DNA from: Chlorobiaceae bacterium
GTDB lineage: Bacteria; Bacteroidota; Ignavibacteria; UBA10030; SZUA-254
NCBI GenBank assembly: GCA_013824245.1
Contig: PNNN01000039.1
Location: 1 to 64,000 of the forward strand
Reading direction: 5' to 3'
Length of the DNA: 64,000 nt
The position numbers and the translations under genes are program-made. The notes under the pieces are model-generated. The model saw only the letters and a list, made by a program, of their open reading frames with translations. It ran no database searches and was not told the origin of the DNA. This document shows positions 32,484 through 43,314 of this stretch, piece after piece; within the stretch, counting starts at the first letter, position 1, and each line of letters starts with the position of its first letter.

Positions 32484-35351
32484 ATGAGAAAAAGAAGTTC
32501 TGATACAGCAAATAATATTCCGTGGAATTTAATTGTTGTTTTTTTGCTTCTTTCTGTCGGAATCATAATTTCGGGATTTATCTATTATCGGTACGAAAAA
32601 AATCGACTAATTGCCGATAACAATCAAGATATTAGCGCCCTTGCCGAATTAAAAGTAAAACAAATCTCTGATTGGCGGCGCGCTCGTGTTTCTGCCGCCT
32701 CGTATCTTTGCGATAACGATTATTTTGTGGACGACGTCGCTCGGTATTTCAATCAACAATCGGTTGCAAGCGAATCGAAACTCATCCGGTGGCTGAAACC
32801 GATGAAAAATGGTTATAATCTCAGCACCATTCTTCTTTTCGATAATCGTGGAACTATTCGGTTTAATTACGGTGATGACGCACCAAGAATAGGTGCAATC
32901 GGTAAAAAGCACATCAAAAATTCGTTGCAAAAAAAACAAACCATCCTATCTGATTTTCATTTCGCGGCAGATTCCTCGGATATTCATCTCGATATCATTT
33001 CATCTTTTGATCGCTCTGTCAACAGGTATAACAACATGATTGGAGGTATTCTTTTTCGGATCGATCCGAGCATCGATCTATATCCACTGATACAAACATG
33101 GCCCAAGCCAAGTGAAACAGCAGAGATGCTTTTAATAAGGCAAGAAGGAAATTCAGTTCAGTATCTGAACGAACTTCGACATGCAAAAAAAATGGCTTTA
33201 AAGCTCCGATTGCCATTAAACTCGGAAAATTCACTGGCAGTATTGGCTTTGCGGGGAACCACCGGCATTGTTGAAGGTAAAGATTATCGTGGTGTTGATG
33301 TTCGGGCGGCAATTTTTAAGATTCCCGATACGCCATGGTTTCTAATTTCAAAGATCGATAAGAATGAAATTGAACATCCATTGCGTGAAAGAATGTTGAG
33401 TCTTGTAATTATTGTCACTCTTCTCGTTTTGATTGCCGGAACGGTGATTTTTTTTATTGGGTATCGGCAAAGAGCGCATTTCATTCGAAATCAATTTCAA
33501 ATGGAATTAGACCGAAAGGCAATACTTGCTCACTTCGATTATCTCGTCAAATATTCAAGCGATATTTATCTTCTTCTTGATGAAAAGTTATTTATTGTTG
33601 AAGCTAACGAACGCGCACTTTCAACTTATGGTTACACCAGAGAGGAAATACAAAATTTATCTATATCCGACTTATTATCACAGTTTGAAAAAGATTTTGA
33701 GAGCAAGAAATTAACCTTGGTAAAAGATGAAGACAGCGCCGTTTTCGAGCTTCTTCAAAAACGAAAAGATGGCATTACCATTCCGGTTGAAATGAGCATT
33801 CGACTTCTTACTATTGAAAATATAAAATATTATCAATGTATCGCGCGTAATATTTCTGAACGAAAAAGCGCAGAGAGGGCGCTTCGCGATTCGGAAGAAC
33901 GATATCGTAAAATATTTATGGATAACCCGAATCCAATGTGGGTATACGATATTGAAACATTGCGTTTTCTTGAGGTCAATAGTAAAGCAATAAATCATTA
34001 TGGATATACACGCGATGAATTTCTATCGATGACCATTGCGGATATCCGCCCTGATGAAGATGTTTCGCGATTATTGGAAAATGTGTCATCATTAACAGAT
34101 GGATTTGATGATGCAGGAGTTTGGCGTCATCGAAAAAAGGATGGGACAATTATTTATGTAGAAATAACTTCACACATCATTAATCACGGTGGAAGAAAAG
34201 CTGAAATTATTTTATCTCATGATGTGACTGAAAGAATATTAATGGAGGAAATGGTGAAATCGGCACAGCAGCACCTGCGCGAACTTGCCACCATTATCAA
34301 TAGCAGTCCGATTGTTGCGTTCCTCTGGTCTGCCTCTCCGGGATGGCCTGTTATATTTGTATCCGAAAATGTAACTCAATTAGGTTATACGGTAGAGGAA
34401 TTTATAAGCGGGAAGATTTCTTACGAACAAATTATTCATCCGGATGATTTGGAAAGAATTATTGAAGAAACATTGAAATATGCTCAAGAAGGGATCGACG
34501 AATTTAATCAGTTATACCGTATCGTAACGTCGTCGGGAACTGTTAGATATGTTGATGATCGCACGGTGGTTCGTCGTAATACAAACGGAACACCAACGCA
34601 CTTTCAGGGGATACTTGTCGATATTACGGCGCGTGTCGAAGCAGAGGAATGGGTAGAGCAGGTTTTAGATAACACACCTGAGGCGGTTTTCTTTGTTGAT
34701 GTTTTACCCGACGAGGTATTTCGTTTCAACCGATTGAATCGGGCTGAAGAAACAGCAATTGGTGTTCGAAATGTAGAGGTTCAAGGCAAAACACCGGATG
34801 AATGTTTACCGCCTGAAATAGCTGAGCGCGTAACGAAAAAATATCAACAATGTTTTCATGAAGGAAAATCTATTTCTTATGAAGAAGAGTTAGAACTTCC
34901 GAGCGGCAAGAAAGTATGGAACACTGTTTTAGTCCCCATTCGTAATTTAGACGGGCGCATTTACCGGATTGTAGGATTCAGCCGCGACATTACTGAACGA
35001 AAATTGTATGAAGTCGTGCTTCAGCGGCAATCTGTTGCCATGAACGCGGCAATTGATGGTATGGCAATTCTTGATGAAAACGAAAGTTATATCTATGTAA
35101 ATGATGCACATGCAAGAGTTTACGGCTATGAGAGCGGGGAAGAGCTTGTGGGCAAAAAATGGCATATACTTTACGACGATGCCGAACGGCACAGATTCCA
35201 AAAAGAAATTATGCCGCTTATGGTGCAGCAGGGTCATTGGCATGGCGAAGCATGTGGGAGGAAAAAAAATGGAAGTTCATTTCCACAGGAAGTATCACTC
35301 ACGCAAATTGAATCCGGAGGATTGATATGCGTGGTTCGCGATATTTCGTAA
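32484..35351 (+). CDS. N-terminal part of a multi-PAS hybrid kinase, cut off by a frameshift
   Basis: This 955-residue product starts at ATG 32484 with Shine-Dalgarno AGAGGG; a TTG 45 bases upstream is less likely. It has a membrane helix (about 12-32), an extracytoplasmic region, a second helix (about 310-330) and five PAS domains. It ends abruptly at GLICVVRDIS in the linker that normally reads RDISERK before the next PAS. The other frame continues immediately with [13 protein letters not shown] (35347 onward), leading into the gene at 35368. A loss of 5 bases (GAACG-like, between two CG) would explain the break exactly. On its own it lacks any kinase domain. Confidence 0.8.
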   Translation: MRKRSSDTANNIPWNLIVVFLLLSVGIIISGFIYYRYEKNRLIADNNQDISALAELKVKQISDWRRARVSAASYLCDNDYFVDDVARYFNQQSVASESKLIRWLKPMKNGYNLSTILLFDNRGTIRFNYGDDAPRIGAIGKKHIKNSLQKKQTILSDFHFAADSSDIHLDIISSFDRSVNRYNNMIGGILFRIDPSIDLYPLIQTWPKPSETAEMLLIRQEGNSVQYLNELRHAKKMALKLRLPLNSENSLAVLALRGTTGIVEGKDYRGVDVRAAIFKIPDTPWFLISKIDKNEIEHPLRERMLSLVIIVTLLVLIAGTVIFFIGYRQRAHFIRNQFQMELDRKAILAHFDYLVKYSSDIYLLLDEKLFIVEANERALSTYGYTREEIQNLSISDLLSQFEKDFESKKLTLVKDEDSAVFELLQKRKDGITIPVEMSIRLLTIENIKYYQCIARNISERKSAERALRDSEERYRKIFMDNPNPMWVYDIETLRFLEVNSKAINHYGYTRDEFLSMTIADIRPDEDVSRLLENVSSLTDGFDDAGVWRHRKKDGTIIYVEITSHIINHGGRKAEIILSHDVTERILMEEMVKSAQQHLRELATIINSSPIVAFLWSASPGWPVIFVSENVTQLGYTVEEFISGKISYEQIIHPDDLERIIEETLKYAQEGIDEFNQLYRIVTSSGTVRYVDDRTVVRRNTNGTPTHFQGILVDITARVEAEEWVEQVLDNTPEAVFFVDVLPDEVFRFNRLNRAEETAIGVRNVEVQGKTPDECLPPEIAERVTKKYQQCFHEGKSISYEEELELPSGKKVWNTVLVPIRNLDGRIYRIVGFSRDITERKLYEVVLQRQSVAMNAAIDGMAILDENESYIYVNDAHARVYGYESGEELVGKKWHILYDDAERHRFQKEIMPLMVQQGHWHGEACGRKKNGSSFPQEVSLTQIESGGLICVVRDIS

Positions 35352-35367
35352 ATCCGAAGAAAAGATT

Positions 35368-38016
35368 GTGCAAAATGCTCAACAGCAGTCATTGATTCTC
35401 CAATCGGTGCCGATCATTTTTTATACCGCCGAGTTTTCCGAATCGCTTGCAACAATTTGGATCAGCGATCAGGTAAAACAAATTACCGGTTATGAACCGG
35501 ATAATTTTTTAGAAGATAAAAGCTTTTGGGAAACTCGGCTTCATCCGGATGATAAGAAAAAAGCTATCGACGAATATCGAAAAGTTTTAAAAAATGGTTC
35601 TGCGATATCGGAATATCGATGGCTTTGCGCCGATAATACATATCGATGGTTTTCCGATCAGATTACTACAACATATGATCATCTGAATCAACCAAAAGAA
35701 GTCGTTGGAATTTGGATTGATATAACAAATCGCAAACATGCTGAGGAAGCGCTTGAAAAATCGGAATCAAGATATAAAGCACTTGTTGAATCTTCACGTG
35801 ATATAATTTTTCAATTATCACCTGAAGGGAAATTTATTTTTGTCAATACAACAGGCGCCGCAACGCTCAGTTTATCGCGAGATCGGATAAATGATTATAG
35901 TTTAGAAAATGTTTTTATACCGAATGTTTCCCGCTTCTTAAGTGAAACGCTGCACAAGGTGATTGAAACGCGTAAGGCGCTATACATCGAATACCCGTTT
36001 ACAGTGTTAGGAGAAAAAAAGTATTATTCCACAATTCTCGTTCCGATTCTGAATCAGGGACGCGAAGTAGAATCGGTAATCGGGATTGGGCGCGATATAA
36101 CCGAGCGTAAAAATTCGGAAGAGGCGCTCCGGGAAAGCGAACTCAGATATAGGACATTGGTTGAAACTTTGCCGGACGGTATATCGCTTTTCGACAAATC
36201 TGGAAAAATATTATTTGCCAACCATCGAAAAGCCGAATTGTTGGGATATTCAGGTGTAGAAGAAATTATCGGAACATCTACCTTCGATATGTTTGCGGCA
36301 GATCAAATGGATGATGCCCTGGCTATGCAAAATCATCTGTTAAATATCGGTTTTATCTCTGGAGTGGAATTTCTAATGCGTCGGAAGGATGGTTCGACCT
36401 TCATTGCAGAATTCACCGCTTCGGTTGTGCGAGACGCAGACGGAACAGTTGTGGGCATCATGGATGTTATGCGCGATGTTACTGAGAGAAAGCGGTCAGA
36501 AGAGCAATTACGAAAACTTTCACGCGCTATCGATCAGAGTCCGAGTTGTATCATGATCACGGATGTGCGCGGTCGAATCGAATATGTTAATCCGCGTTTC
36601 ACTTTACTGACCGGTTATACTTTTGAAGAAGTAGAAGGGCAGACACCACGAATATTAAAATCAGGCGAGAAGAATGCCGAAGAATATAAAGATTTATGGA
36701 GTACAATTATTTCGGGCAAAGAGTGGCGTGGAGAATTTCATAACAAAAAGAAAAACGGCGATTTGTATTGGGAAACCGCTGTGATCTCACCAATCTTGGG
36801 TAACGAAGGAAAAATTACCCACTTTGTTGCTGTTAAAGAAGATGTTACAGAAAAGAAAAGTCTTGAGGCGCAACTATTCCGCGCACAGCGAATGGAAAGC
36901 TTGGGAACACTTGCCGGAGGCATTGCTCACGATTTGAATAATGTTCTTTCGCCTGTCCTGCTCTCAATCGATTTGTTAAAAGATAGAGCAGCAGACGAGC
37001 GGTCGATACGGCTTTTAGATACAATTGAATCGAGCGTAACCAGAGGCAGAGATATAATCAAACAAGTGCTAACTTTCGCGCGTGGATTGGAAGGGAAGAA
37101 AGTTACAATTCAAATTAAACATATCCTCAAAGAAATTCTTCAAATGCTCAATGAAACATTTCCAAAATCAATAGATATTTCTAATAATATGAAAGAAGAA
37201 TTATGGTTCATTTCGGGCAATGTAACTCAAATACATCAGGTTCTTCTTAATCTTTGTGTGAATGCACGCGATGCGATGCCGCATGGCGGAAAGCTGACGA
37301 TATCATCAGAAAATATAATGATCGATAAAGGTTACGCCGGTATGAATATTGAGGCGAAACCGGGCCCATATCTGAAAGTGAGTGTTCAAGATACTGGGGC
37401 AGGAATACCGCCGCATCTTCTTGATAAAATATTTGAACCATTCTTCACTACAAAAGAAGTAGGTAAAGGAACCGGTTTAGGACTTTCAACTGTGCACTCG
37501 ATTGTGAAAACTCATGGAGGTTTTATTACTGTCGATAGTAGCATTGGTAAAGGGACAAATTTCGATATATATTTTCCGGCTGTTCAAGGTGACGAGAAGG
37601 AAAGAGTGGAACCAGTTGCATACCGCCTGCCGGCTGGAAACGGTGAACTTATCATGATAATAGAAGACGAGAAATCGATACTTGAGATTACACAACATAC
37701 CTTAGAATATTACAACTATCGTGTTGCTACAGCACAGGATGGAGCTGAAGCGATTTCTCGATTTGCTGCCATCAATAACGAAGTTAGTGTTGTTATCACC
37801 GATATCATGATGCCTGTTCTCGATGGTATAACTACCGCACGGACATTGAGAAAGTTACGACCCGACATCAAAATTATTCTCACCAGCGGTATGAGGTCTG
37901 TGAATCCGGACGGCGAGCTTACAGATATAGAAATTCAGGCATTTTTACAAAAACCTTACACTGCCGAAAAACTACTGAGTACCCTATACGATGTAATTCA
38001 CAAACCATCCTCATGA
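35368..38016 (+). CDS. C-terminal part of the hybrid kinase: four PAS, HisKA, HATPase, receiver
   Basis: This 882-residue product begins at GTG 35368, though the frame is open further left to the presumed frameshift. Domains in order: four PAS modules (about 1-125, 125-250, 250-375, 375-500), a HisKA domain with [13 protein letters not shown], a GHKL ATPase with N box [11 protein letters not shown] and G boxes DTGAGIPPH and GTGLGLSTV, and a C-terminal receiver with acceptor in [13 protein letters not shown]. It keeps every catalytic element, but no membrane segment. Joined with the preceding gene it would be one ~1,850-residue membrane hybrid kinase with nine PAS domains. It may still be made separately as a soluble kinase. 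Confidence 0.85.
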   Translation: MQNAQQQSLILQSVPIIFYTAEFSESLATIWISDQVKQITGYEPDNFLEDKSFWETRLHPDDKKKAIDEYRKVLKNGSAISEYRWLCADNTYRWFSDQITTTYDHLNQPKEVVGIWIDITNRKHAEEALEKSESRYKALVESSRDIIFQLSPEGKFIFVNTTGAATLSLSRDRINDYSLENVFIPNVSRFLSETLHKVIETRKALYIEYPFTVLGEKKYYSTILVPILNQGREVESVIGIGRDITERKNSEEALRESELRYRTLVETLPDGISLFDKSGKILFANHRKAELLGYSGVEEIIGTSTFDMFAADQMDDALAMQNHLLNIGFISGVEFLMRRKDGSTFIAEFTASVVRDADGTVVGIMDVMRDVTERKRSEEQLRKLSRAIDQSPSCIMITDVRGRIEYVNPRFTLLTGYTFEEVEGQTPRILKSGEKNAEEYKDLWSTIISGKEWRGEFHNKKKNGDLYWETAVISPILGNEGKITHFVAVKEDVTEKKSLEAQLFRAQRMESLGTLAGGIAHDLNNVLSPVLLSIDLLKDRAADERSIRLLDTIESSVTRGRDIIKQVLTFARGLEGKKVTIQIKHILKEILQMLNETFPKSIDISNNMKEELWFISGNVTQIHQVLLNLCVNARDAMPHGGKLTISSENIMIDKGYAGMNIEAKPGPYLKVSVQDTGAGIPPHLLDKIFEPFFTTKEVGKGTGLGLSTVHSIVKTHGGFITVDSSIGKGTNFDIYFPAVQGDEKERVEPVAYRLPAGNGELIMIIEDEKSILEITQHTLEYYNYRVATAQDGAEAISRFAAINNEVSVVITDIMMPVLDGITTARTLRKLRPDIKIILTSGMRSVNPDGELTDIEIQAFLQKPYTAEKLLSTLYDVIHKPSS

Positions 38017-38157
38017 GATAGTTACGAATTAATTATCACGAATCATATTTTCAGATCGATAATTTAGAATTCCGAACGATGAATATTTTTTGGGAATTCC
38101 ATAAATCCTTATTACCTTCAAATAAATATTTTAGAAAATAGCGCGAGGAACTTACGG

Positions 38158-39111
38158 ATGAATACAAGAACACTCGGTAAAAACGGTCCCAACTTAACAG
38201 AAATCGGATTTGGTGCGTGGGCAATTGGCGGACCCTGGCAATTCGGATGGGGCAAAGTAGACGATAATGAATCGATTAACGCAATACATCGAGCAATCGA
38301 TTTGGAAATAAATTGGATCGACACGGCGGCGATATATGGCTTAGGCCACTCTGAAGAAGTTGTGGGAAAAGCTCTTCGGGATAAAAGACAAAATGTTTTC
38401 CTTGCAACCAAATGCGGAATGATATGGGATGATCGGCGTAATGTCAAAATTCATGCTTCTTCAAAAAGCATCAGAAAAGAAATCGAAAACAGCTTAAGAC
38501 GATTAAATGTCGATTATATCGATCTTTACCAAATTCATTGGCACGATCCTCAAACAGAAGTAGAAGAATCGTGGGAAACTCTTGTTAAGTTGAAAGAAGA
38601 AGGCAAGACGCGCTTCATTGGAGTTTGTAATTATGATGTGCCGTTATTACAGCGTTGTAACAAGATTGCTCCCGTACAATCACTTCAGCCGCCGTATAGT
38701 TTACTTAGGCGGCAAATAGAAGATGAAATTCTGCCATACTGTTTGCAGGAAAATATTGGTGTAGTTGCGTACAGCCCAATGCAGGCAGGAATTTTGAGCG
38801 GTAAGTTCGATCTTTTGAAATTAGCGGACGATGATTGGCGTCGTTCGAATAAATTTTATCAGGAACCGAATCTATCTCGTGCGCTTGAATTCGTCGAACA
38901 AATTCGGCATATTGCTTCAAAATACAATAAAACTGTTGGACACCTTGCTATTGCATGGGTATTGAAACATGCGGCGGTTACATCAGCAATTGTCGGGGCA
39001 CGTTCGTCTAAACAAGTTGCGGAGAATGTTGGCGCGTCTGGTTTTACAATTTCTTCAGATGATATTGCATTCATCGAAGATGCTTTGAAAACAATAATCA
39101 ATAAAGATTAA
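38158..39111 (+). CDS. Aldo/keto reductase
   Basis: This 317-residue NAD(P)H-dependent oxidoreductase of the (beta/alpha)8 aldo/keto reductase family has the catalytic tetrad: Asp and Tyr in WIDTAAIYGLGHSEE, Lys in LATKCGM and His in YQIHWHD. The GAWAIGGPWQFGWG start and the QPPYSLLRR segment place it with the bacterial tas/YdjG-like reductases. The substrate is unknown. It stands between the sensor kinase and hypE, 38 bases before the latter, and may be co-transcribed with it. Confidence 0.92.
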   Translation: MNTRTLGKNGPNLTEIGFGAWAIGGPWQFGWGKVDDNESINAIHRAIDLEINWIDTAAIYGLGHSEEVVGKALRDKRQNVFLATKCGMIWDDRRNVKIHASSKSIRKEIENSLRRLNVDYIDLYQIHWHDPQTEVEESWETLVKLKEEGKTRFIGVCNYDVPLLQRCNKIAPVQSLQPPYSLLRRQIEDEILPYCLQENIGVVAYSPMQAGILSGKFDLLKLADDDWRRSNKFYQEPNLSRALEFVEQIRHIASKYNKTVGHLAIAWVLKHAAVTSAIVGARSSKQVAENVGASGFTISSDDIAFIEDALKTIINKD

Positions 39112-39148
39112 ACTATGATTTTCATATCTCAAAGAATGTGAATTTAAT

Positions 39149-40213
39149 ATGAATATAAACGATCAAAATTCTGAGATGCAATTTTCATGTCCACTGCCTA
39201 TCGCAAGGTATAAAAATGTCACCCTTGCCCACGGGGGTGGCGGAAAATTAATGCAGCAATTGATTCAGGAAATGTTTGTCTCTCAATTTCAGTCGAATCA
39301 ATTGGAACAACTTCACGATGGAGCTGTGTTTTCAACTGCACACGGTAGACTCGCTTTCACAACCGATTCTTACGTTGTCAATCCAATTTTTTTCCCCGGA
39401 GGATCGATAGGAGAACTTGCTGTGAACGGCACGGTAAACGATCTGGCGATGTGTGGCGCGAAGCCGCTTTATATGTCGGTTGGATTTATTATCGAGGAAG
39501 GGTTATCGATGGACGAGTTGTGGCGTATAGTTCAATTAATGAAAAGCGCTGCCGAAAATGCGAAGGTTAAAATTGTTACCGGTGATACAAAGGTTGTTGA
39601 CAGAGGAAAAGGAGATAAAATATTCATCAACACATCAGCTATCGGTCTTGTTCCCGAAGGTGTGAATATTGATCCGCGCAGAGCAAAATCGGGCGACGAT
39701 ATAATTTTGAGCGGTTCCATAGCAGAACATGGTATTGCAATAATGTCTGTTCGTGAAGGATTAAAATTCGATACACCGGTTGAAAGCGATTGTGCTGCCT
39801 TGAATAATTTGGTTGAAATTATGCTCGAGATCGATCAAGATATTCATGTTATGCGCGATCCAACACGTGGCGGTGTTGCAACTGTTTTAAACGAAATTGC
39901 ACAAAGCGCGAAAGTTGGAATTCTGATCGATGAAAAATTAATACCGGTGCGCGAAGAAATAAAAGGCGCATGTGAACTTCTCGGATTAGATCCGCTTTAC
40001 GTTGCGAACGAAGGGAAATTAATTGCTTTTTCCGATAACAAACAAAGCAAGAAAATTGTTGAAGCGATGAAAAACCATCGGTACGGAAAAGATGCCTGCA
40101 TCATCGGAAAAGTAGTTGATGAACATCCGGGTGTTGTTGTGTTGGAAAGTTCTATACAGGGGAAGCGGATCGTCGATATGATTTCAGGCGAACAGCTTCC
40201 CCGTATTTGTTAA
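39149..40213 (+). CDS. hypE: Hydrogenase maturation protein HypE
   Basis: This 354-residue enzyme dehydrates the carbamoyl group on its own C-terminal cysteine to a cyanide ligand. The PurM-like motifs LAHGGGGKLMQQLI and TTDSYVVNPIFFPGG bind ATP, and the chain ends with the diagnostic PRIC carboxy terminus. The start at 39149 gives a 24-residue lead before the conserved core. It is separated from hypABFCD by 12 kb, including a sensor-kinase locus, which is unusual since hypE normally follows hypD. It is the only hypE in the window. Confidence 0.96.
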   Translation: MNINDQNSEMQFSCPLPIARYKNVTLAHGGGGKLMQQLIQEMFVSQFQSNQLEQLHDGAVFSTAHGRLAFTTDSYVVNPIFFPGGSIGELAVNGTVNDLAMCGAKPLYMSVGFIIEEGLSMDELWRIVQLMKSAAENAKVKIVTGDTKVVDRGKGDKIFINTSAIGLVPEGVNIDPRRAKSGDDIILSGSIAEHGIAIMSVREGLKFDTPVESDCAALNNLVEIMLEIDQDIHVMRDPTRGGVATVLNEIAQSAKVGILIDEKLIPVREEIKGACELLGLDPLYVANEGKLIAFSDNKQSKKIVEAMKNHRYGKDACIIGKVVDEHPGVVVLESSIQGKRIVDMISGEQLPRIC

Positions 40214-40219
40214 AATTAA

Positions 40220-42280
40220 TTACTTAGCTTTTCTAAGCGGAATACGAATCAAGAAAATTCCAAGAAGAATCATTGCAATTATGCTTGGCGCGTAAAATGG
40301 TGATTCAAAAGCATGGAATAATTTTATCTCTCCGAATGCAAGCCCGGCGAATAGTAATCCCAGCAATGCTTCTCCGGCAATGAGTCCCGATGCGAGGAGA
40401 ACACCGATATTATTCATCTTTTCTTTTTGGGTCTCACTTATTTTACGTTTTTCGGCTATTTTCTCAAGAATTCCTTTCATTGCACCGCCCAGGAAAATAG
40501 CAAAAGATGTGTCAATCGGTAAATACATTCCAACGCATATCAACATCGGACTTTTCACCTGCATCAAAATAAATCCAAACCCCATCAAGATTCCCACAGC
40601 GATCAAAATGAATTCGGTTTTCATTTCAACAATTCCGCGCGCAACAACTGCCATTAAACTTGCTTGTGGTGCCGCGAGTTTCTCGCCGCCGAATCCTGCT
40701 TGTGTGCCTAAAATATCATTTTGCTGTTCAGGCGCCATCTGCTTCAACTCGCTGATCGAAAATGTGGATCCAAGCAACTGTTGATTCTTACCTTTGTATT
40801 CTACGCTCTGCACACCTGTTTTTTCTAATTTATCAAGTTCATTTCCAACAACTTGTTTTATATCTCCGAGGTGTAAAAGGGAAAGCACAAAAAACATAAC
40901 CAACGCTGCGGCGGTAACACCGAATATATCTCCAACCTGCATTCTCCATGGTGTGCATCCAAGAATATGTCCTGCCTTAAGGTCTTGCATCATTTCCCCG
41001 GCAACCGAAACGCTTGTGCACGTAAAAGCCGCAACTCCGAGTACCGCTGCGATAGCCGCCTCGCCTTGCATTCCCAAACCCACCATCATAAATGCGACAA
41101 CAATGAGAACCGATACAGTCAATCCGCTGGTTGGGTTATTGCTCACGCCAATAATTCCGACAAGATATCCCGAAACGGCAGCGAAAACAAAACCAAGAAA
41201 TAACATCACTACTGATGCAACAGCGGCAGGCAATATACTTCCAGTAAAATAATTGAAGATAGCCAGCATAACCAAAACAATGATCGCAATTACAAGAAGC
41301 GACCATCGGATGTTTATATCTTTCTCGGTGCGAAGAATATTATCGTCGCCAGCAGCCGATTTCTTAACATAAGAAAAAGAACGGGTGATGCCGCTGAATA
41401 AACTGTTGCGCATTTTATATAAAGTATAAAAAGCGCCAACGAGCATTCCGCCTATTGCAATATAACGGACGTAATTTTTCCAGATAAAAGTAAACTCGGT
41501 TGTCCAATTACTTACCGACTCCGGATTATCTCGATGGATAAAATATGCGATAATTGGCGTAAGCAATCCCCATGCAAGTACACCACCGCTAAAATTTATT
41601 GCTCCAAGTTTTGGTCCGATTATGTATCCGACACCAAAGTAAGCCGGATTCATTCCCGGTGCCCGCAGCATCAAAGATCCTTTTGTAAGAGAAACAACTT
41701 TTTGCCATCCTGCGGCAATAAATTTAAATTCAACCAACGCGCTGATGAAAGCTCCAATCCCCATACCTGCAAAAAGGTATTTTGAGTTTTGCTCGCCACT
41801 TTGTCCTGATTTGTGAATCTCTGCAGCCGCAATCGATTCAGGGAAAGGCAGATCAGCATCTTCAACCAGAACACGGCGCAATATTGTTACGAACATTATT
41901 CCCAATATTCCGGCAAAAATCAACATTAATGTTGAAATAATATAGTGCTCTATCGAAAAGAACGGATTCCATATCGATGCGATGAAAAATGCAGGAAGTG
42001 TAAATATCGCTCCGGTTGCCACATTGCCCCCTATAGAGCCGATTGTTCTTGCCGCGTTTTCTTCTAAAATATTTCCCTTCAATATTTTTAAGACTGCCAT
42101 GCTGATTACCGCAGTTGTATATGTTGCGGCGATAGTCATGCCGGCTTTTAATCCGAGGTATGCGTTTGCGGCTCCCATAATAACAGCCATCAGCACTCCA
42201 AGAATTACAACACGAAAAGTAAATTCCGGGAGTACAGTGTCGGGAGAAATAAAGGGAGTGAATTTTTTCGTTTCATTCAT
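40220..42280 (-). CDS. OPT-family oligopeptide/metal-chelate transporter
   Basis: This 686-residue integral membrane protein has about 15 hydrophobic segments and the OPT signatures PEFTFRVVILGVLMAVI at the N-terminus, NAYLGLKAGMTIAATYT and GNVATGAIFTLPAFF. Members import oligopeptides or siderophore-like chelates by proton symport. It ends 6 bases from the convergent hypE stop, so there is no room for a conventional terminator. Peptide uptake would agree with a protein-fermenting or heterotrophic lifestyle (inference). Confidence 0.93.
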   Translation of the reverse strand: MNETKKFTPFISPDTVLPEFTFRVVILGVLMAVIMGAANAYLGLKAGMTIAATYTTAVISMAVLKILKGNILEENAARTIGSIGGNVATGAIFTLPAFFIASIWNPFFSIEHYIISTLMLIFAGILGIMFVTILRRVLVEDADLPFPESIAAAEIHKSGQSGEQNSKYLFAGMGIGAFISALVEFKFIAAGWQKVVSLTKGSLMLRAPGMNPAYFGVGYIIGPKLGAINFSGGVLAWGLLTPIIAYFIHRDNPESVSNWTTEFTFIWKNYVRYIAIGGMLVGAFYTLYKMRNSLFSGITRSFSYVKKSAAGDDNILRTEKDINIRWSLLVIAIIVLVMLAIFNYFTGSILPAAVASVVMLFLGFVFAAVSGYLVGIIGVSNNPTSGLTVSVLIVVAFMMVGLGMQGEAAIAAVLGVAAFTCTSVSVAGEMMQDLKAGHILGCTPWRMQVGDIFGVTAAALVMFFVLSLLHLGDIKQVVGNELDKLEKTGVQSVEYKGKNQQLLGSTFSISELKQMAPEQQNDILGTQAGFGGEKLAAPQASLMAVVARGIVEMKTEFILIAVGILMGFGFILMQVKSPMLICVGMYLPIDTSFAIFLGGAMKGILEKIAEKRKISETQKEKMNNIGVLLASGLIAGEALLGLLFAGLAFGEIKLFHAFESPFYAPSIIAMILLGIFLIRIPLRKAK

Positions 42281-42427
42281 AACGGTCCTTTGTTTAATTG
42301 GATCGATTTAGTTGTGGATTATTTATTCTGTCATTTAAAAACGATAGTTGGATAAATTACGAGAATGCTTGCATATAATCAAGTTTTCGATTTATTGAAT
42401 ATTATTTGGATGCTGATAAAATATTAC

Positions 42428-43150
42428 TCATTTCATAGACCGAAAACGTAAATCGATATTTGTTCCGCTCAATAATTTCCGTAATCCGGTTGTGTCAGTA
42501 TCACCGAAATGGTATGGATAAAGAATTTCCGGGTTAATATTTCGGGCGGCATCGGCTAATTGTGCCGGAAGCATTGTGTATGGTTGATTCATCGGCAAAA
42601 AAGCGATATTAATTTTCCCAAGCGATTTCATTTCAGAAATATTCTCAGTATCGCCAGCAATGTAAATTCGTTTTCCACCGATTGAAAGTATATAACCATT
42701 ATCTCTTTCTTTTGGATGGAATTTGTCTCGTCCCTCGGTGATGTTGTACGCAGGCACGGCAATTATTTTAATTCCGTTGATGACAGTGGTATCGTAATTG
42801 CGCAATATTTTACCTCTGTGAAAAATATCGAAGATAGAAGAAGTAACGATAATCTTTGTTTTTGATTTTGATATAAGAGTGATTGCATTTGTGTCGAAAT
42901 GATCCGGATGATGATGAGTTAAGAGGATGATGTCGGCTTTAGGTAAATTTTGATATTCTGTAAGCTTACTCCACGGATCAACATGAATAACTTGTTTTTG
43001 ATATTCGAACATCAAAGTACCATGCCCGATGAAATAGATTATCAATGACCCATTTGAAGTGTTAATTGAATCGCAGCTAAAAGAATATTGCGCGATTGCC
43101 CCATGGCTGAAGATGAAAAAGAAAATACAAACCGAAAAATATTTTATCAT
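42428..43150 (-). CDS. Exported metallo-beta-lactamase-fold hydrolase (UPF0173/UlaG-like)
   Basis: This 240-residue protein starts with a signal peptide (MIKYFSVCIFFFIFSHGAIA, then Q), followed by a metallo-hydrolase domain: LTHHHPDHFD (metal ligands), IYIAGDTENISEMK with the bridging Asp, and YPYHFGDTD with the last His. It belongs to the group of small beta-lactamase-fold hydrolases of unknown substrate that includes UlaG-like enzymes. Export to the periplasm is suggested by the signal peptide. A single gene on the minus strand. Confidence 0.85.
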   Translation of the reverse strand: MIKYFSVCIFFFIFSHGAIAQYSFSCDSINTSNGSLIIYFIGHGTLMFEYQKQVIHVDPWSKLTEYQNLPKADIILLTHHHPDHFDTNAITLISKSKTKIIVTSSIFDIFHRGKILRNYDTTVINGIKIIAVPAYNITEGRDKFHPKERDNGYILSIGGKRIYIAGDTENISEMKSLGKINIAFLPMNQPYTMLPAQLADAARNINPEILYPYHFGDTDTTGLRKLLSGTNIDLRFRSMK

Positions 43151-43252
43151 AAAAACTTTCTATTGAATTTTTCAAGGTTAAAATTTGCATCAACCCGGAT
43201 ACAATTGTTATCTGAAATTAATATATAAAAACCGGTGTATGATTTCAAATGA

Positions 43253-43281
43253 TTGGAAAAAAGTGAAAAATTTAGTACAAT
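43253..43281 (+). promoter_or_regulatory. Sigma-70-like promoter for tRNA-Leu
   Basis: TTGGAA (43253-43258) and TACAAT (43276-43281) are separated by exactly 17 bases, with the tRNA starting 34 bases downstream. Spacing and sequence are close to housekeeping promoters. Confidence 0.5.
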
Positions 43282-43314
43282 TAAGAGGAAAATATTCCAA
43301 AACAGTAAATAAAC

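Noticed and set aside
27150-39110. A genomic island or prophage between hypD and hypE
   Set aside because: No integrase, transposase, tRNA junction or direct repeats were seen, and composition resembles the flanks; only the gene order suggests an insertion.
40380-41252. Two plus-strand frames of 134 and 152 codons opposite the OPT transporter gene
   Set aside because: They are antisense to a well-supported membrane protein, proline/threonine-rich in the way reversed hydrophobic codons are, and lack ribosome sites.
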